Below, piece after piece: positions 1 through 12,899 of a stretch of DNA of 64,000 nt (the stretch's first letter is position 1; each line of letters opens with the position of its first letter). The notes beneath the pieces are model-generated. The model worked only from the letters and a program-made list of their open reading frames with translations. It had not been told where the DNA came from and did no database searches. A program made the position numbers and the translations under genes. Source of the DNA: Ignelater luminosus (taxonomy: Eukaryota; Arthropoda; Insecta; Coleoptera; Elateridae); contig VTPC01002484.1 of NCBI GenBank assembly GCA_011009095.1, positions 27,278-91,277 on the forward strand, given 5' to 3'.

Positions 1-999
1 AAAACATGACACATTTCACTATGTAATGAAAGGCAGCGTTGCTTGAAATTATCCATGGTGGAAAAACAAACTGAATCTGCCAAATTCTGTTTTGTCATTT
101 TTGCACATTTCATCCGTTTTTTCTATTCTTGCTCAGTGACCTGAACAAAATAAGAAAAATTGATGAGAATCCCAATCCTGATAGAAGATAGTACATACAA
201 AAGTAGACTCAAAACGGCAAAGGGCTTTAGTGCAGGTCATCCTTAAATTCAGGTTTTGCTGAAAGCTCTGTGAGAGTTGGAGAAGATGAAGGAAGAAACA
301 GGTAGTGCCCCAAAGCAATGGAGATAAATCAGCCGTCTCCTTCTCTGCTAGAGAAAAAGAAGTTTAGAAGGTAATTAAACAGCAAATGTAAGGGCAAACC
401 TCACGGTAACTGGACTGTTAGCAATAAAGGATTCATTTTTAAAACCTAATTTGGCGTACCCTTTGTTATCTTATCCAACAGATCTCGATTAGTTTAGAAA
501 ATTTCTGAGGAGATTGCACATACCTACTTACCAAGTTCACAAATTAGGTTTCTATCAATGCTCTTTTTGATGAATATATAAATTTAAATAGATAATTGCA
601 GTCTTGAACGAGTTGTATGCATCTCTAAAATTTAAATTAGTTGATGCACAATTGATCTTAATTACAATAATGATAGCAAAAACCTCCCCTGATTTTATTA
701 ATGAAACCCTTAAAAGCTTAACGTTTTGGGTTATTTAAAGCTCATAAAATACGAATTTACGGCTTGGTGATTGTGTTTCTTAATAAATCACGTCTTGAAT
801 GTTTAAAAATAAACAAAGTAATGTATTCAGAAGTTATTTCGCGTTTACATAATTGTTTATTAAGTGGTAAAAGAAAGATAAAATTCAATCAAGTTTTTCC
901 ATCTCAAAAGGGAGGTATTCAGGAAATGTGCGACTTTTCGTGTTTCATTTGAATAAAAAAGAGGCAATTCATTCGTTGGTATGTTTTACATGCAAGAGT
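1..999. other. AT-rich non-coding stretch
   Basis: No recognisable gene, RNA or mobile element. The two short open frames here (about 60 codons) resemble no family I know and sit in composition identical to the surroundings. Confidence 0.6.
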
Positions 1000-1310
1000 C
1001 AGATTTGCCCCGTGCCCTCTTTAGCGATGCGAAGATCATTACTTAAGAGGCGGTGAGACTGCGAGCGCCTCGGGACTCGTTCCATGACCTACCGTAAGCA
1101 CATATTAGTTTAATGCGGAACGAGTTTAAAACGATAAGTGCTTTGATTTAATTCCCGGAGTTTCTAAACATTCAAAACGTCTTCTTTCTCCTTTCGATTT
1201 TTGATACAGAGAGTTTCAGAGGCGGCGGCGTTTCGATGCGCATTTTCACCGACGACGTCAAAACGGAAAATTTTGTTTGTTGTAGAAAAGAGGCAACTAT
1301 AAAATATTCA
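1000..1310. promoter_or_regulatory. CpG-rich patch, candidate regulatory DNA
   Basis: This patch is visibly richer in G, C and CpG than the flanking DNA. It carries GACGTCA near 1254, a GATAAG at about 1133, a TATAAAAT-like string near 1299 and a CACGTG E-box at 1309-1314. A TATA-like string followed by an E-box could mark a promoter, but I see no good initiator or downstream coding exon. Conservation with other insects cannot be judged from one sequence. It may be an enhancer, a promoter or chance composition. Confidence 0.25.
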
Positions 1311-2203
1311 CGTGTTACCTGTAATAGAATATTCGCTGCTTCGGTCTTGGAATTTGCAGCCTCTATACAACTACAATTTCGTTACATCGCCATCGCTCGC
1401 TTCTGATAGACTCTCCGGCTTGGATGTATGTAGATTTTCTTTGATCCAAAATACATCTCTAGCAGGATTTGATCCCTCACTATTCGGCATCGTATATTCG
1501 TTATTTTTTGTTCCTTTATTCCACTTTTCGCATTCTTGTCTTCAGGGACCTCTATCCTTCATACATTCTGAGATACGAGTCTATTCCCAACGCTCCCGAA
1601 CTGCCAACCAAACAGGAAACGTCGTCTGTACGGGACTCAAGAAGATTGAAATATTGCACGCCCAAGGATTGAACCAATTTTCATATATTCCTTTTTATCT
1701 CCTTTCCTTTTACACTGCCAACGCAAGGTATTTTTTAGATGATAACAAAGTAATTTTAAATCTAAATAAAATGTAAACAACGGGATACAAACAAATCACA
1801 CGAACAAATTTCATTTTGAATTCTATATGTTCGACACGGTTATTGTTTTTTTCAATCTTGTAAGGAACTTTCAATTATTTCAACATTTACATTGGTAATC
1901 CTTTTTACGGGCTTTGATCATCACGTTTGACAAAACAAACGGTAGTTATCAATTCTTTCATTATTTACATGTAAGAGACGCATTCCAAACTGTTAGAAAA
2001 AAGCCTTTGTTTGAATCTTGGTGGAAACGGGAAGATATTGATTTTTAAAACATCAAATACTTGTTTCGTACTGTACAGAGATTTATTAACTGATCGACAC
2101 AAAATTGATCTCTAGAAATATACAAATAATGCAGTTGCAGAATTTTTCAAATGAAATTTCTTTAATAATATTTTTTATGGATTAATACCTCTAAATTAAT
2201 ATA
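1311..2203. other. AT-rich non-coding stretch
   Basis: It contains a 154-codon open frame (1312-1776) that begins with GTG rather than ATG, has no recognisable domain and is low in complexity. I read it as a chance frame. Nothing else is supported. Confidence 0.5.
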
Positions 2204-2290
2204 CAGTAGAACCTCTATCAGTCGAATCTTAACTAAACAAGATTCTGCTTTGTTTCAAAATCCTGATATAGTATGATCTTATTTCTGTAT
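2204..2290 (+). mobile_element. pogo/Tigger-like DNA transposon terminus (fragment)
   Basis: A TA dinucleotide at 2202-2203 is followed by CAGTAGAACCTCTATCAG, which closely resembles the terminal inverted repeats of pogo/Tigger-type elements (general form CAGTAGAACCTC followed by TCGGxTAAxCCGG-like sequence). These elements integrate at TA. No matching opposite terminus was found within the next few kilobases and no transposase is readable, so this would be a solo or truncated end. The call rests on the terminal motif alone. Confidence 0.4.
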
Positions 2291-5200
2291 TTTCTATTAT
2301 TAATATTGTAACTTATTAATCGAAAAAAATTTGCAAACTGAATGGGTTTGGTTGGCACTGTAGTTAGACATCTTACTTTTCTTACTAATAGGACATACAT
2401 AATGAATATGCAAATATTTTTCTTGTAACTGTACAAAATTTAGCTATAAATTTTGCTTTCTAAAAAGCAAACGTCTTTAATAGGAGAAACGCCACTGTGT
2501 AGTGTTATAAATAGAAAGTAAGGTATACACATACACAAAGAAAAGAGCGTTTAACACGACCATGAAAAAAATAGCAAACATTATTTCTCTCGGTTATTAA
2601 TTTTTTATTGTCTACATGAAGACTGATCTACTAATTCTAATTCTGAAGCAAAAAGATTAACGGTCACGGCCTTATTGAAGTTTCAATGTACAAAGTATTG
2701 CTCTTTTTAATGAAGCTGTTCTGGAACAAACCATTGTTTCCTTAGAAACTTAAGATGGATGATTTCTTAATAATTCTTATGATTTTTCGATAAAGCGGAA
2801 AGACGCACCTGGTCGTCATTATACGTATTTGACAGACTTCAGAAACCTTTCTGGAGAAACGGTCTCTTTGCAGGAAGATAACGGTCTGTTTTATATCATT
2901 GACTTTATAGAAAATTGAATCAAGAATCAGATCCGACTCATGTCTTGACTTGTTTAAATCTCATACACCATTATGCATGACTGCATTAAGATTTCTGTCT
3001 CAAACAGTTTCGTTTAGTTAATAGGTGATTTTAGGAATTTTCTGGTACCAAGTCTCTCAATTGTTATCTAGTCCAACTGCGTCGGCATTAAGAAAAGTTA
3101 CAAACATATTGGTTTAGAAGTCTGTTTTATTTGTCTAAAGTGAAGTCAGTGAACTGTCTACATAATAACTTTTTCCCTCTTTTCAGTAGCCATCATCTTG
3201 GGTTATAGATAAATCCTTCTAAGAAATATGTTGGCCGGAAGGGAATTACTGCCTTCAGTAAGTAAAGAGAGGTAAAGTTGCAAGAAAGGTAAAGTCGCAT
3301 TCAAACCCAATACAAATGTCTTAAAGAGAACTAAAGCGACTTCAACTAAGCCGAACAAGCTTAGACAATAATTGACTTTCGTGTCAGTGCACTATTCTAT
3401 ACTAAAGGAGTAGAATCCGTTTTAGATCCTTTACATAGCGATTGTTTTCACTTGGCCTGAAACAAAGCAGAGGAAAATATAAGGTTTTGTTTCGGTAGTC
3501 CAAAATATCGTCTGGTACAATTCTTCTACGATTAGCTTTACACCCGGTACACTGGTTGCTCACTTCTGGTATACATAGTCAGTGATATCCCTTAGGAAGA
3601 TTCAAGATCGATGGTTAAAGTCAAATTTTGGGTTTCCCTATAATAATAGTCTAAGTGGTGTCTTTCGAATATTGGACTAACCGCACAATTGACTACTCGG
3701 TTTGGTCTGTTGGGAAAATCTTGCTAAACTCATAAATCAATATACAAAAACTTCTAAATCTCCTTGAAAAAGCCTTAGAAATGTAATTATAAGGTTAGCA
3801 AGTTTTTTATTTCTTAGCATCAGACTTAGAAGTACTGCAACTGAAATTATTTCAAACACGTTTAGACTTTTCAGGTATGTTTTCAACTCTGCCTGCTTGT
3901 GATATCAAGACCGACTTGCAATGAGTAATCTTCAGGTAACTTGTTAGTAGGTGCTGTATGTTGCCCCCGTTATTCGTTTCGTATAATGTAAATTTGACTT
4001 TATTTTGCTTCATTCAGGAACAGAACCCACAAAATTTGCTTTGGGGTTGCATCAGTGATATTCTAGTGCGGTTGTGCTTGCTTTAAAGTACATATATGAA
4101 GCAGCACTGACGTTACCAAGAAAAATGATCGGGAGATGTTAATGTCTTTGTCCATGGTCCAGATGCGTATCTACAGAAGGAATGTTGCACACCTTCTCTG
4201 TAGGGTGGAAGCAGTCTAGATCGATCATCCTCCTCAGATGACCCTTTCTAGGTGTGGTAGCCAAAGCTTGCATTTGGCGGTGTGGTGGCAAAAATGGTGA
4301 GTTTATAGTCGATATTGTCGGCAAATTGAGCGAATAAGGGTTCAGATTTTGGGGATGGGGGGCAATAGAAAAAGAGAAGGAGGACGAACCTGTTTCTTAT
4401 CCGGACAAAAGGGCAGTAGAATTCTATAAAGAAGCTCTAGACTTCCTCAAAGGCACGCTCGGCGTTCAGAGCATGTCAAACAGCAGTTAATTAATACAGA
4501 AAACGTCCTACATAACTCTTTCACTTTAAATTCCTCTTGGTTTTACTCTGAAGGTGTTTATAATCATATTTCTGGAATGGAACTGTTTACGTGTACAGAG
4601 TGTCAGCAAGTTTATAATATTACTTAGTTTGAATTCTATAGAGGTTATTAAAACGATTTTCTTTGTCTTTTTTCTGAGCAGGTCTTTGTGACTTAATGTG
4701 CAACTATTTGGTGGGCGTTTGCACTTCATTTTTCCAACTTATTTACTCATTACCACAAAATTACATTACTTGAAGAAGTTCTTAGAAGAGGTCTTTGCAT
4801 ATTATTTAAGATTGAATAATAATATGTAATTCTACAAGTAGAAGAAGCTTATAAAATCAAGTAACTGACAAATATGAGGACGAAAAGAAAAATCTAAACA
4901 AGGATCAAACAAAGAAAATGGGCAGAAACAAAACCCGAATACAGACTAAGCAAGCTTGTTTCTAATGGCTATAACTATGAATATGGCTAAAGTAATCAAA
5001 TTTCATTTCTCTGCCACATAATTAGGTACCAAGTACGAAACATTCTAATTAAAACCAAAAGTTTGAAAATGATTTAATAAATGCCTCACCGTAAAAAAAT
5101 AAAATAAAGGCTATTGTCTGCCCCAAAGCAAAATGTCCAACTAAATAATTGCATAAAAGACTTTTAAGAATAAAAGCCATTTTAGAAAAAAATAATTTTA

Positions 5201-5369
5201 ATTAGTAGGTACACCATAGATAGGTGTAAAGTATTAAATGGTTATGGGTTGTCATTTACAGTTTTTCAACCTTTTTCTAGTTATTTTACATAGACACATA
5301 ACTTTAAATGTATACAGAAGCTATTCTTTGATATATCCTGGTAAATTGAACACAGAATTCAGAAAACCT
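2291..5369. other. AT-rich non-coding stretch
   Basis: No gene or element recognised. A small GC-richer patch at about 4120-4400 has a 62-codon open frame on the minus strand (4139-4324) that could be a piece of an old retroelement, but I could not match it to a family. Confidence 0.5.
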
Positions 5370-5580
5370 AAGATGCAAAAAGGAAGACGCCTAGCTTGGT
5401 TGGCAACTCCCAGTTTTCATGAATTTAAATTCAATTTTCGTGTGCCGTTTCCAGCAGCGCCCCGCGCTGGCTGCCAATACATCATCTTCTCTTTAGCCTC
5501 CGGCGCACATCACATGCACACACCTTTCTTCGCCGACTGTATTAGAACGCAATTCGCGGAGATGAAATAAAAATAACATA
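5370..5580. promoter_or_regulatory. CpG-rich patch, candidate regulatory DNA
   Basis: This is a GC- and CpG-rich island in AT-rich surroundings. It contains the inverted repeat CAGCGC-ccc-GCGCTG near 5453-5467, flanked by GGCTGCCAAT, which resembles an NFI half site or CCAAT-like element. The overlapping 110-codon frame (5238-5570) has no recognisable domain. Function is inferred from composition only. Confidence 0.22.
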
Positions 5581-6592
5581 CAGCACAATATTCGCAAAAT
5601 GTAGCTGCTGATGCTTGAGCTTTAGAAACAATTTTATATTCTCTGTCTCATATCAGAAAACTTTTATATACAGACATACACACAATTTTGTCTTAAATAA
5701 ATATTATCTTAAATTTGTTGGAAAATATGTAGGTATATTACATGCAGAATGATTTATGAAGACTTTATTGTAAACCCACACTATTTGTAAAATTAAAACA
5801 GGTAAATATTCTTTTTTAATGTTTAACTTAGGAGAGTAGTAAGAATTTTATTAGTTAGCATAGCTGTAAATGTTTCTCAAGACCAATACTATAAAGGTCT
5901 TCTAAATTTTCTTTTTTTTTTTCATTGGTTCAGTTATGTAATTCAACTCTCTGATTGTTTATTTCCAGCAAAAAGAATTTGCTTCAGTAAATAATTAAAC
6001 AAGTGTCTAATTCAGTTTTTGAGGTGTAGATCTATCGTAAGATGTTTGTATTTCAGCCAGTAATATCGTATATATATATTATTTAAAGCTAGTCAGTTGT
6101 TTAGTTCAGCGTTTTCCAAAAATTTTTTAATCATTAAAGCAAGAAATTGAAGGAAGCTTCTTTTGGTGCAAAATTGGAAGAGTGTGGTTGTGGTGCAGTT
6201 TCGCTTGACTCCTTACATCAACGTCTCCACTCTGCTTTGCTCAAAGTTAATTCAGTTTTGAGTTCCGGCAATATTCATCTTAACAGTTTCTGGTATCTAT
6301 TTAAAAATATATGACTCTACCTGTTGCAAACATGGAGAAACCAAGCGTTGTTTGAGTTTTGCTACATGTATCAATAGATACTTATTAAACAGAAATACAT
6401 GACATGACTATGATACTGAGCTAGTAGCAAGCTTTCTTCTTCCATACGTTCGTGACTTGGCAAGTCTTATAATGGAAGAACGATCTAAGTGTACAATTGA
6501 AAAAGAACCTTCAAGCAAATAAAGCATAATCAGGCTGATAAACATAGATTTAAGTCTATTTGCCTTGTTCATATAAAATTCGACTTAATAGT
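5581..6592. other. AT-rich non-coding stretch
   Basis: No gene, RNA or bounded repeat recognised. Confidence 0.5.
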
Positions 6593-8028
6593 TATATGAT
6601 TTTTTTATCCCTCCTTTCGGAATAGTATTACAATCTGTTCTTAAGTTTGAACAATGAATAATTTATTTCTAACCTAACTTAATATGGAATCTCTTAGTCT
6701 AAAGTCTTACTCAGTAACAGTTCTTAGTTTTTATTAGCTTTATTGCTTGTTTGTATACTATTATATTGTATACACTATCGCACTATCGCACTGTGCTCTG
6801 CTTTTGTAAACTCACTTCACTACACTATCTCATGGGGTTTAATCCTCTTTAGTCGTCTAAGTTCAGTCGTGTTGTCAAGGAGCTGGAGAGCCTCCACATT
6901 CACGTGATGATGAAGCCTCTCTTTATGGTTTCTAGCTTGTTTGGTGATATCCTGTCTAAGATGTTCCTTGGGGTTTTAGTCTTAGAATCATTTGTATAGT
7001 ACTTTCCCTAGCACATCCCCAAAGTTGAGTTCCGTAACTCCATAAAGGTTTGACTATCTGGTTTTACAGAAGTATCTTGTTGTGGATAGATAGTTTGGAT
7101 TCCCGTCCTAGTAACCATCGCATTTTTTTGTACTTGAGTCCAAGCTTTTGACGTTTCCTTTTTACCTTTGCTTTCCATCTAATTTTTGCATTAGGTGTAA
7201 TACCCAGGTATTTTGCTGTGCTTTCATACGGTATCTAAATATTATTTATTCTGACTGGATAGTATTGAGTCCTTTTGTTCATGAAGTCAACGTGAACGGA
7301 CTTGGATTCGTTCAATTTGGTTCTCTGTTTTTTGGTATAAGCTGTAAATTTGGTCTAGGAAAGTTTGTAGTTTTTGTACTGCTTCTTCGTGATTGTTTCC
7401 GACTGATAGAATTGCCGTGTCATCAGCGAAGGATGGTCTTTTGACTTAAGACTTGTATATAATAGATATAAAGCTTTTGGTACTCTAGCTTTAATTTGTC
7501 TCAGATTAGAATATGCTCCTCCTGTTTGATTCTGAAGCATCTATCTGATATGTACGAATTAAGTAATGTGCAGTACTGTTCAGGTAGGCATTTGCAAAGC
7601 TTTCTTACCAGTCCTTTGTGCCATACTTTGTCAAAAGCCTACGCCACATACAAAAAGATGGTGGAGTAGACCTTTTTCTCTTCTAATGCCATTTCAATAA
7701 TATTGTACTTGGTCAACAGTCTATTTTACTATTGTCTTGAGTCTTTTTAGTAGCAATTATTGGTTTATACGATGCTACTTGGTATTGTGGTTTTCTGGTT
7801 TCGGAATCATCAATACTTCAGTCACCTTACCATACATAGTCTTGGGACGTATTGCAGTCTAAACGAAGTTAATTTTCTGATTGTTTTGTCTGGTAGCTGT
7901 TTTAAAATCTTACCTATAATTAGAACAAAGCCAGGTGCCTTTTTTGTATCTCTGCTTCTACCTCCTTAGCAGTACCTATCTGGTTTAATTGACATTCTGT
8001 CGGTGTTTGTTTCTTTTAATATATGATT
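6593..8028 (-). mobile_element. Jockey-like LINE insertion, 5' truncated
   Basis: A minus-strand non-LTR retrotransposon copy. A run of seven T on the plus strand (6600-6606) is the complement of the 3' poly-A tail. The element's truncated 5' end lies near 8019. TATATGATT occurs at both boundaries (6593-6601 and 8020-8028) and is a plausible 9-bp target-site duplication, although its last T merges with the tail. The 3' untranslated part (about 6607-6830) starts with AGATAGTGTAGTG after the end of ORF2, similar to the copy near 63.3 kb (AGCTAGTGTAGTG), so the two belong to related families. Confidence 0.6.
6830..8012 (-). pseudogene. Jockey-like LINE ORF2 (reverse transcriptase) remnant
   Basis: Reading the minus strand in shifting frames gives consecutive ORF2 pieces. 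They are a finger-domain start (AKEVEAEIQ, then APGFVLIIGKILKQLPDKT), then AFDKVWHKGLVRKL, then SYISDRCFRIKQ, then SFADDTAILSVGNNHEEA with the catalytic Asp pair intact. They end with the Jockey C-terminal block HVNVEALQLLDNTTELRRLK. The family encodes an endonuclease and a reverse transcriptase that act in target-primed reverse transcription. The endonuclease and N-terminal part are missing. Frames are broken by many indels and stops, for example at 7355 and around 7700, so no functional protein can be made. Confidence 0.85.
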
Positions 8029-11000
8029 AAAGAGAAATTTTAATTCTAATTAAAAGAACGAAATTTAAAAATTTGGAAAGGACGAATAAAATTAAATTAA
8101 CAATGAACGAAAGAAAGAAAATTTCCAAATAAGAATTCGAAAACTACAAAACTATGGGAAAAAAATTAATAAGTGGAATTAAACAATCAATGCTTCAGAT
8201 AGTGCAGTTCAGAGAAACCAAACGGGTCTGAATCTATCTCATTGGTGGAAACAAGGATTTAATAAATGGAAGGGTATAGAATCCAGCAAGTAAATTAATA
8301 GTAATAATAAATAAAAAAAGACATTGGTAAACAAAAACATCTGGAGTGGAAAGTTCAAGAAAGCCAAGATTCATTTTGGGCGCTTAAACCCTGAAATCGA
8401 TCATCTAGTTGAAGTTCTGGCATCCCATCTATTTATTCCTGCATCTTTTGACTATTCTTCATCAATCCTTATGTGCTTTACAACCTCTCATTTAAAACAT
8501 TTATCAGATGCTGTTATGTGTAAGCACGGAAATCGACTGTGGCTAATTCTAGATAATTTGTCTTTTTGGTATTGGTAGATTAAATATATCATTCATTTTA
8601 TGCTTTGTGCAAATAGTCACTGATCTTGTCTCGACTGTATTCGTTTACAGAGCTTGTAATTCTGCTTTTTTTGGTTTTGTTACAAATGAATAGTATATTC
8701 CATAAGTTTGTAAAGGTAGAATCATACAGATATATGCCAAAGGTATCAGAAATTCTAGGAACAATGCCCACTGTAGGTAAATAGTTGTAAATTTCTAAGA
8801 ACTAACTAATATTCATAAACTATAAGAGTTAACTCAAGGCATAATGACTTAGAATCTTGACAGTATGTCTAGATATCTCCTAAAATGCTTGCATTTTGAT
8901 TAGTGTTAGAGAAATTGATAAGTCAGCAGCTGTTGACAAAGAATTATGAACCTTCTGAGATAAACAGTATTTTTTAAATAAGTCAGCAAAACATGGCATG
9001 GAAGCGTTTGCTTTTAGGGATTCAATTTGGAAATGTACATAAGAATTCATCTAGTGGGGCCATTCAAGCAAATGAAACTAGTTCTGTCTAAAGGTTCCAC
9101 AGAAATATAACTGGAGAGAAATTAGCTAATTGACCAAAATAATCTTAGATATTGGGAGGCTTACATCCTGAAATAAATCAAGGGTTTTTTGTTTTATCAT
9201 CATCGAACAAGCAACTGATGACTCAAAATATCCCAAATGGTAACAGTTTATAATACGACGAAGTTTGTTATGGACTTACCTGATTAACTGATTTAGACTT
9301 GCAAAAGGAATTAACTCATAGAAGCTTTAGCATAGGAAATGATGAAGCCACAGTCAAAAATGAACGCTTATGTTCCTTGGTATATACAATAAGATCCCAC
9401 TATAAGATGAACTTCTGTCGAACGTTGATAAAACCGTGGATTTAATATAGATCGGCAGTGATGCAGGTGCTCGTCGAAATAAAGTGGCGGGTATGTGCTC
9501 TTTTTATTTTTCCACGAAGAGATCTTTGCTGCACGTGTGGATGTCAACGGGACATTAAGTGCCTAGTCTGTTCTACTGTACGCCTTTCAAAAGTGCTTTA
9601 ACCTTGACAACTAATATATCTTTTTAAATTAGTGTGCTTTGTGTTACCATCCTGTGAAGGTCTTGATAGTGTTTTTATCAGGCATTGGTGTTGCCTCTGC
9701 TGATGTTACCTTTCTTCCATCTTCAAACTTTGTACATTTGTTCAATTTTAACTATACGAAATCAAGTTAATTAAGATATAATGCGGCTGGTAACGTTGGG
9801 TCAGTGATTGCCGGCGTCGTCGGTTATGGAGTTACAAGTTTTACATTTGGGTTTTTCGAAGACAGAGTTGTTCATAGTACCGATTTAGGTTATGAAATAT
9901 TAAGGTGCTTGGTGTTGGAGAGAGCTGGGCAACGGTTGCAATATAATTGCAATTGACTATAGAGGAATTTGCTGGTCCTTTTCGGTTCTTGGTGTTGTAG
10001 GGATGGTTGTTGCTGGTTGCTGTTACTGTTTGATTGGGCGCATATAAAAGTCTTTTCGGAGGAGGTGGCACAAAATCATCAGTATTGAGCAAGAGTATGT
10101 ACTTGGTCTCAGCCTTCGATTGCAATCTAAGGTGGCAATTTAGAAAAAAGCTTTATACCTCTGAAATATCGTGGATATGGTCGATATACGACTTTCTAAG
10201 CATTTTTGATAAACATGAACTGGAGAAAAGAATCTACTGAAGTTTTGTTTTTTCTATCAGTAAAAACAGAGTCAAAAAGTTTTTCTTTCTTTGCATCCTT
10301 ATCTGGTTTGCTTGATTTCATCTCAATAAGCAAATAAAATCATTATTAGATTTATTCGAGAAAATTCCAAAATGAGGTCGATTTGCCGAAATAGCATTGT
10401 CAGCTTTGATTCCTTTGTTTTACAAGTCTTTTTGACAAGATCTGAGGCTTCTTTCTAATAATGAAAAAAATGCTGAGCAGCTAGGATCTTTAACAATATA
10501 TTTTGTAGTTCACATTTATTGATTTCTTTACCAAATGGTATGTGCATTTACGCTACAATTAATACCAACCCATTTTGGAGTGTGATTGATTCAACTGTAT
10601 ATCACTTTCAGATCTGAGAAAATAATAGTTGTTGTAAAACAAAACCTGCACGAAGCCGCCTATTATTATTTCAGTGCTTAGTTTACGCAGCTTTGTATTT
10701 ATTTCTTTAAAAGTAAGGCAATATGATTTTATTTTTAAAAAATGTAAAAATTTTAATTTTTCATAAAAACATTAGATTATATATGTAGTAGATAAAATAC
10801 ACCCCTTCATGTAGTTAAAATTGATTTGACTTTAAAAAGATTCTATAAAAAACATTACATTTATGATAATGATTGAATTAGGTTATTTTATCTGTTCTTT
10901 TTTGATTACAGATATTTATATTTCTTGCAATTTTTGTCTTGTTTTTCACGAAATTCTTTCCAAACATATGTAGCTAATTTAAAAGTAATTTTATCTGAAA

Positions 11001-11329
11001 TGTCAAGCACCATCCCAATAACTTTAACAGCCAGTATTTCGGTTGATGTTGAATGTTAAGAACTTTTAGGAAAAATATTAGGATAATCCGTATAAATTGA
11101 AGAAGCCCAGCAATATATGTATGCAAGATACAATGTTCAAGCAATGTTTGCCTTCTTGTGAGCACGACCACAAAGATTGTAACAACGGGATTGCGATGCG
11201 GCGTGCTTACTGACTGGAAAGATTAATAATAAGATTTTTCAGAGACGTGTGTGAGATGGAAATGATGAGCTTAACAAAGAGCAAGAAGATGTAGCAGATG
11301 TAGGAATTCATGGAATCTACTTAAGAGTG
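8029..11329. other. AT-rich non-coding stretch
   Basis: No element or gene could be assigned. A GC-richer piece at about 9400-10130 has mid-length open frames on both strands (9841-10125 minus, 10034-10240 plus). Neither shows a known motif. It may be an old transposon piece. Confidence 0.45.
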
Positions 11330-11660
11330 CTGCTCTAATGAAATAACGCGTTCGCTCTCCTGTCGAAGTATAAAATTGTCGCATCGGCGCTAACATTCGG
11401 TGATCGTGACCCGAGTGTCAACTTCAAATCTATTCCTTCGGTTAAATTTTTTTTATTTAAAACGGCGAAACGCGTGTGTTGTTAACAACATACAACGCCG
11501 TACATTGCTCTAGATCAAAGGCAAGATTTTGGTTATGAGAATTCCGCACATTTTACTCTCGAATGCGAGACCCTTCGAAATTCGCCGCCGTATAATAATT
11601 CTGAATTTTCTTTTCTATAACCGTGTTTCTCGTATGCGCCTCACCACACTTGGAATTTGA
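11330..11660. promoter_or_regulatory. CpG-rich patch with 14-bp palindrome
   Basis: A CpG-rich island with no open frame of note. At its centre lies the perfect 14-bp palindrome TGTTGTTAACAACA (11477-11490), flanked by ACGGCG (11462-11467) and CGCCGT (11496-11501). The result is a nested inverted-repeat layout with a 2-bp offset between centres. Such symmetry suits a dimeric DNA-binding protein or a small hairpin. No conservation data are available to support function. Confidence 0.25.
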
Positions 11661-12899
11661 ATATCAGCTCAACTCACATGTAGGAGGTTATTTCCACGTT
11701 TATGTCTTCATATCCTTTAGCTGCATTCAGTTATTGTCCTTGGCGTATTACTTTTTATAGCCTCTCGCGTTCTTCAGACCATCTTATAAGAAGTTGACTA
11801 TAGCTATTCACCTAACCGCTCGAGAAATTTTCATGAAAACTCCACTCGACCCTCGAATAATATCGTATCTTTACATTACGAGTTTACCTACTTCAAACGA
11901 ATTTTATTATTTTAACAAAAAAATAACTCAGGAGAAAACAATTTTTCTTTTTTATATTTAGTTGAAATGCCACACTTAAATAAACTCACATATAACAGCT
12001 CTTTTGGAAATCATGCTTGGAGCAAGTTACATTTTACATATATGGAGAAAAAGAACGGCAGAAAAAAGAACTAACGAGAAAATCAATTTGTCACATGAAT
12101 CTGATGTGAAAGCAACAACGTTGAACAATTTTGATTCTCGAAGCCCCCACATGCGAAATCCTAATACGATAATTTTTAAATCAGTAAAAGGATTCCCTTA
12201 CACAAAGAAGAAAATTTAAGAGCAATTTACATTAAATTAAAAATCTTTTCTAATAAGTTCTGTACTTAAAAGATAACCAAAAACAAAAATTAAGGAAAAC
12301 CAGCTTGCGTTATTTAATTTTGCGCTTTCCATTGTAGCCAAAAAGGGAAAACTTGTCACAAAAGCATCAAACAAAAAATCAATACTAAGAAAATATTACA
12401 AAACGAAGAACTCTATTGCATACAGTGGGGAGTTTAAGGAAAAAGGGTGCAAGCTACCGTGAGGGGTTCAACAAACCGAGGGTTTAGTAAATGTGCAACG
12501 TTCTTTCTGTCAAAAGAGCGTCCTACAATTTTCTTCGGATGATTTGAATGAACTTGCGAATGCAGGAAGCTATTGGCTGAATGATAATTCTTATCAAAGT
12601 TTGCGTGATTAGTCTTTTTCGTTTCGAAAGAATGATGTAAACACAGTAATTTACTGATTTCTTTATATTATTTTTCTTTTAAATTTTGTTTGCATAGATT
12701 AAGTATAATAATCTCTCTGAGTTATTTTCAAAATTATGATATGGTTCATCCTTTTAAGGTCTTCTGTTGCCTATTACGATATTAATCAGTCTTAGTGTCT
12801 AAGAGGGGAAATATGTCACGTGATGACACAAGCTCTTGATTGATTGTATAAAGAATATTTTATAAGTGCAAATGTGTGGAGGTTATGCATATGGCTTTC
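11661..12899. other. AT-rich non-coding stretch
   Basis: Nothing recognised. The 71-codon frame at 12004-12219 is lysine/asparagine rich and has no identifiable domain. Confidence 0.5.

Noticed and set aside
1312-1776. 154-codon open frame on the plus strand
   Set aside because: It starts with GTG and shows no domain or consistent coding composition. It is one of the expected longest chance frames in a GC-mixed stretch.
4139-4324. Possible retroelement peptide on the minus strand
   Set aside because: I could not align it to any reverse transcriptase, integrase or endonuclease block, so no element is called.
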